DNA of 14,589 nt from Bacteroidales bacterium UBA1733 (lineage in GTDB: Bacteria > Bacteroidota > Bacteroidia > Bacteroidales > UBA3663). The stretch spans positions 1 through 14,589 of the forward strand of contig DCIF01000041.1 of the NCBI GenBank assembly GCA_002315795.1, in the 5' to 3' direction. Under the pieces are notes generated by a model. That model was not told the origin of the DNA and searched no databases. It was given only the letters and a program-made list of their open reading frames with translations. Every line of letters starts with the position of its first letter. Position 1 is the stretch's first letter. A program made the position numbers and the translations under genes. Shown here one piece after another: positions 12,746-14,589 of this stretch.

Positions 12746-14424
12746 TAATACTTGAACGACGATCCTCCCACAAACTCACGCATGATAGATGTTGGCGGAA
12801 TGTCCTTGTCTGGAATGGGAGTGAAGTAATGGATGAACTTCAGCAGACGATGCGCCTCTGCGTATTCCGGACAGTTCTTTGGAACGGATTGCAGAATCGG
12901 TTCAGCATGGTTTCGCAAGACCGCAAACTCAATATTGAGTGCGGAGTTGAACATCACGTCGGCATTCTCCTGATAAGGGAAGATCCATTGCTCCTCAGCA
13001 TCGCATACGTTTGGCCACTGCTGAATGGTCTCACGCGCAGAGAACGCGCCTTTGTTATAGTCGCGGATGATGCGTCGTAGCAGACGGTTGTCGCGTGTCG
13101 GGATCCAGTTATGATCGTCCAGCGATATGGTAGTCAGTGCCGATGTGTAGATCTTGAATTTCTGATTGTCAGGAATCTGTTCTGTCAGACGCGGATTGAG
13201 CGCATGGATACCTTCAATGATCAGCACGTGCTTGTCCTTGATACGCAGTTTCTTGTTGTTCCATTCTCTCAGTCCGGTGGTGAAGTTATACTCTGGTACT
13301 TCTACCTCCTTTCCTTGCAGCAAGAGGCTGAGATGCTCACCGAGCAGCTTGTGATCTACCGTATCGAAGTTATCGAAATCATACTGTCCGTTAGGTAGGA
13401 GCGGAGTATCTACACGATTCACAAAATAGTCGTCGGTAGAGAACGATAGCGGACGCAGGCCACAAGCCAGCAGCTGAATTCCCAGTCGCTTACAGAACGT
13501 AGTCTTGCCCGAACTTGACGGACCCGTGATCAGTACCAGCTTCAGTCCCTCTTCGGTATAACGGCGCTCAATTTCCTCGGCAATCTTTACAATCTTCTTC
13601 TCCTGCAGCGCCTCAGAGACCTGAATCAGTTCTGAAGCCATGCCTTTCTGACATGCCTTGTTGACGTCACCTGCATTGGCCATGTGCATGATCACATTCC
13701 ATTTTACCTGCTCTTTATAGACATCAAAGGTCTTTGGTTGTGGCACCATCTCAGCCAGTCGGGTAGGGTCGTTTGGATCTGGGACACGCAACAGCATACC
13801 GTCACCATACGACTCAAGACCGAATTTCTTCAGATAACCGGCCGATGGTACCAGCGATCCATAGTAGTAGTCAACCGTATCGCCAAGTGTGTAATAATCA
13901 GTATAGACTTTCTCTGAAGTCTCAAGCAGCTTCACCTTATCAGAAAAACCGCGTTCCTGGAAGATACGCATCGCCTCCTCAGTAGGTACCTCACTACGGC
14001 GGAAAGGCATGTCGAGTCTGACAATCTCCTCCATACGCTGTGAGATACGTTCGATCTCTTCGGCCGAGATGCCACGTATCCTACCATCGTTAGCCGGACG
14101 GAGGAAGTTGCAGTAATAACCGCGAGAGATAGGATGTTCAATGTAAAGCTTGGCACCAGGAAAGACATCCTGTGCCGCCTTATAGAGTACAAAACAGAGC
14201 GAACGGATATAGACGCGGAATCCACTGGCATTGCGTATATCCAGATATTCCACATCACGGTTCTGATAGAGTCTGAACTTCAGTCCCTGTGACACATTGT
14301 TTACCTTAGCCGAAACTGGAGGTAAAGGGAAGTCGAGTTTGAACTCATGGAAGATCTCCTGTAACGAACTGCCGAAAGGAACGGTAATCGTCTCATTGTT
14401 ATTTTTACAACGAATCTGAAGCAT
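12745..14424 (-). CDS. TGS-domain nucleoside (uridine-type) kinase
   Basis: The 559-aa protein has three parts. Residues 1-60 form a TGS-like ubiquitin-fold domain. Residues about 65-260 resemble the ThrRS/AlaRS-type second additional domain (IEHPISRGYYCNF near 95-107). A uridine kinase/phosphoribulokinase P-loop domain follows, with Walker A GPSSSGKTT (301-309), STDDYF (329-334), the substrate region YDFDNFDTVDH, IIEGIHALNP and RLLRRIIRDYNKG. The expected reaction is ATP- or GTP-dependent phosphorylation of a nucleoside such as uridine for pyrimidine salvage. The TGS and tRNA-synthetase-like parts hint at an additional nucleic-acid or regulatory role; the specific substrate is inferred. Length and layout fit the nucleoside kinase family annotated in Bacteroidota. 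It is a single gene, convergent with the CoA transferase gene. Confidence 0.9.
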   Translation of the reverse strand: MLQIRCKNNNETITVPFGSSLQEIFHEFKLDFPLPPVSAKVNNVSQGLKFRLYQNRDVEYLDIRNASGFRVYIRSLCFVLYKAAQDVFPGAKLYIEHPISRGYYCNFLRPANDGRIRGISAEEIERISQRMEEIVRLDMPFRRSEVPTEEAMRIFQERGFSDKVKLLETSEKVYTDYYTLGDTVDYYYGSLVPSAGYLKKFGLESYGDGMLLRVPDPNDPTRLAEMVPQPKTFDVYKEQVKWNVIMHMANAGDVNKACQKGMASELIQVSEALQEKKIVKIAEEIERRYTEEGLKLVLITGPSSSGKTTFCKRLGIQLLACGLRPLSFSTDDYFVNRVDTPLLPNGQYDFDNFDTVDHKLLGEHLSLLLQGKEVEVPEYNFTTGLREWNNKKLRIKDKHVLIIEGIHALNPRLTEQIPDNQKFKIYTSALTTISLDDHNWIPTRDNRLLRRIIRDYNKGAFSARETIQQWPNVCDAEEQWIFPYQENADVMFNSALNIEFAVLRNHAEPILQSVPKNCPEYAEAHRLLKFIHYFTPIPDKDIPPTSIMREFVGGSSFKY

Positions 14425-14468
14425 GGCATTTAGAAATTCTATTTGTCACTACATAGTGATGCTGAGTG

Positions 14469-14476
14469 CAAAGATA
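14469..14476 (-). promoter_or_regulatory. Putative -7 element of the nucleoside kinase gene
   Basis: On the minus strand TATCTTTG (14476-14469) is an exact TAnnTTTG, identical to the panB element and also followed by GC. It would give a leader of about 40 nt. No TTTG was found at the usual 20-nt distance, which lowers confidence. Confidence 0.45.
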
Positions 14477-14514
14477 ATTATTTTTTTGATACATCTGCCA
14501 TTTAGCTCCAAATC

Positions 14515-14536
14515 TTTCTGCTTTTTATGGCAGAAA
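14515..14536. repeat. Small inverted repeat near the right edge
   Basis: TTTCTGC (14515-14521) and GCAGAAA (14530-14536) are exact inverted copies around an 8-nt spacer. No T-run follows on the plus strand, so it is not a convincing terminator. It could belong to a gene beyond the window. Confidence 0.4.
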
Positions 14537-14589
14537 AACTCATTTTGACTGAAAACCATGTTTCTTTTCGTCGTCAAACCTTCGGAAAT

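Overview
The window looks like a chromosomal piece of a Bacteroidota genome, most likely Bacteroidales of the Prevotella type. The reasons are: Bacteroidota-type promoters (TTTG, about 20 nt, then TAnnTTTG) in front of several genes; few Shine-Dalgarno sequences; a MiaB with an internal charged insert; a TGS-domain/uridine-kinase-type nucleoside kinase; and a succinate-type CoA transferase. The genus is an inference. No tRNA, rRNA, transposase or CRISPR array was recognised.

Region 1 (1-3867, + strand) is a tight operon of six genes ending at a clear terminator. It holds the 3' part of an FtsK/SpoIIIE (EssC/EccC-like) ATPase, a 93-aa WXG100-like helical protein, a 157-aa coiled-coil protein, an 80-aa helical protein with two WND motifs, a 31-aa microprotein, and a zinc-ribbon/one-membrane-span/beta-domain protein. 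Gaps between genes are 3 to 10 nt. An ESX-type ATPase next to several small helical WxD proteins suggests a type VII-like secretion or translocation system in a Gram-negative lineage. This is the most interesting item in the window. The 5' end of the ATPase and any further components lie outside it.

Region 2 (3956-4985, + strand) has its own promoter. A DUF3990-type, ADP-ribosyltransferase-like gene sits between two small DUF3791-like genes, overlapping one by 4 nt and lying 3 nt from the other. This arrangement fits a toxin-antitoxin-like module.

Region 3 (4999-9403, - strand) is a vitamin B5/coenzyme A cluster, transcribed panB-panC-panD-coaBC-coaX from a promoter near 9372-9403. The encoded enzymes run from ketoisovalerate and aspartate to phosphopantetheine; ketopantoate reductase, CoaD and CoaE are not here. 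Two dispersed-type repeats lie in the gaps between genes, and a roughly 180-nt potentially structured leader precedes panB.

Region 4 (9489-10929, - strand) is miaB, the tRNA methylthiotransferase gene, with a hairpin after it.

Region 5 (10997-12745, + strand) starts with a canonical promoter, a 10-codon leader-peptide ORF and a strong GUGA-tetraloop terminator: a candidate RNA of about 90 nt. A second canonical promoter follows directly and drives a 496-aa acetyl-CoA hydrolase/transferase-family enzyme, likely a succinate:acyl-CoA transferase. A perfect 12-bp bidirectional terminator separates it from the convergent TGS-domain nucleoside kinase gene (12745-14424, - strand). The kinase has a TAnnTTTG element upstream, and only a small hairpin is seen in the remaining sequence to the window edge.
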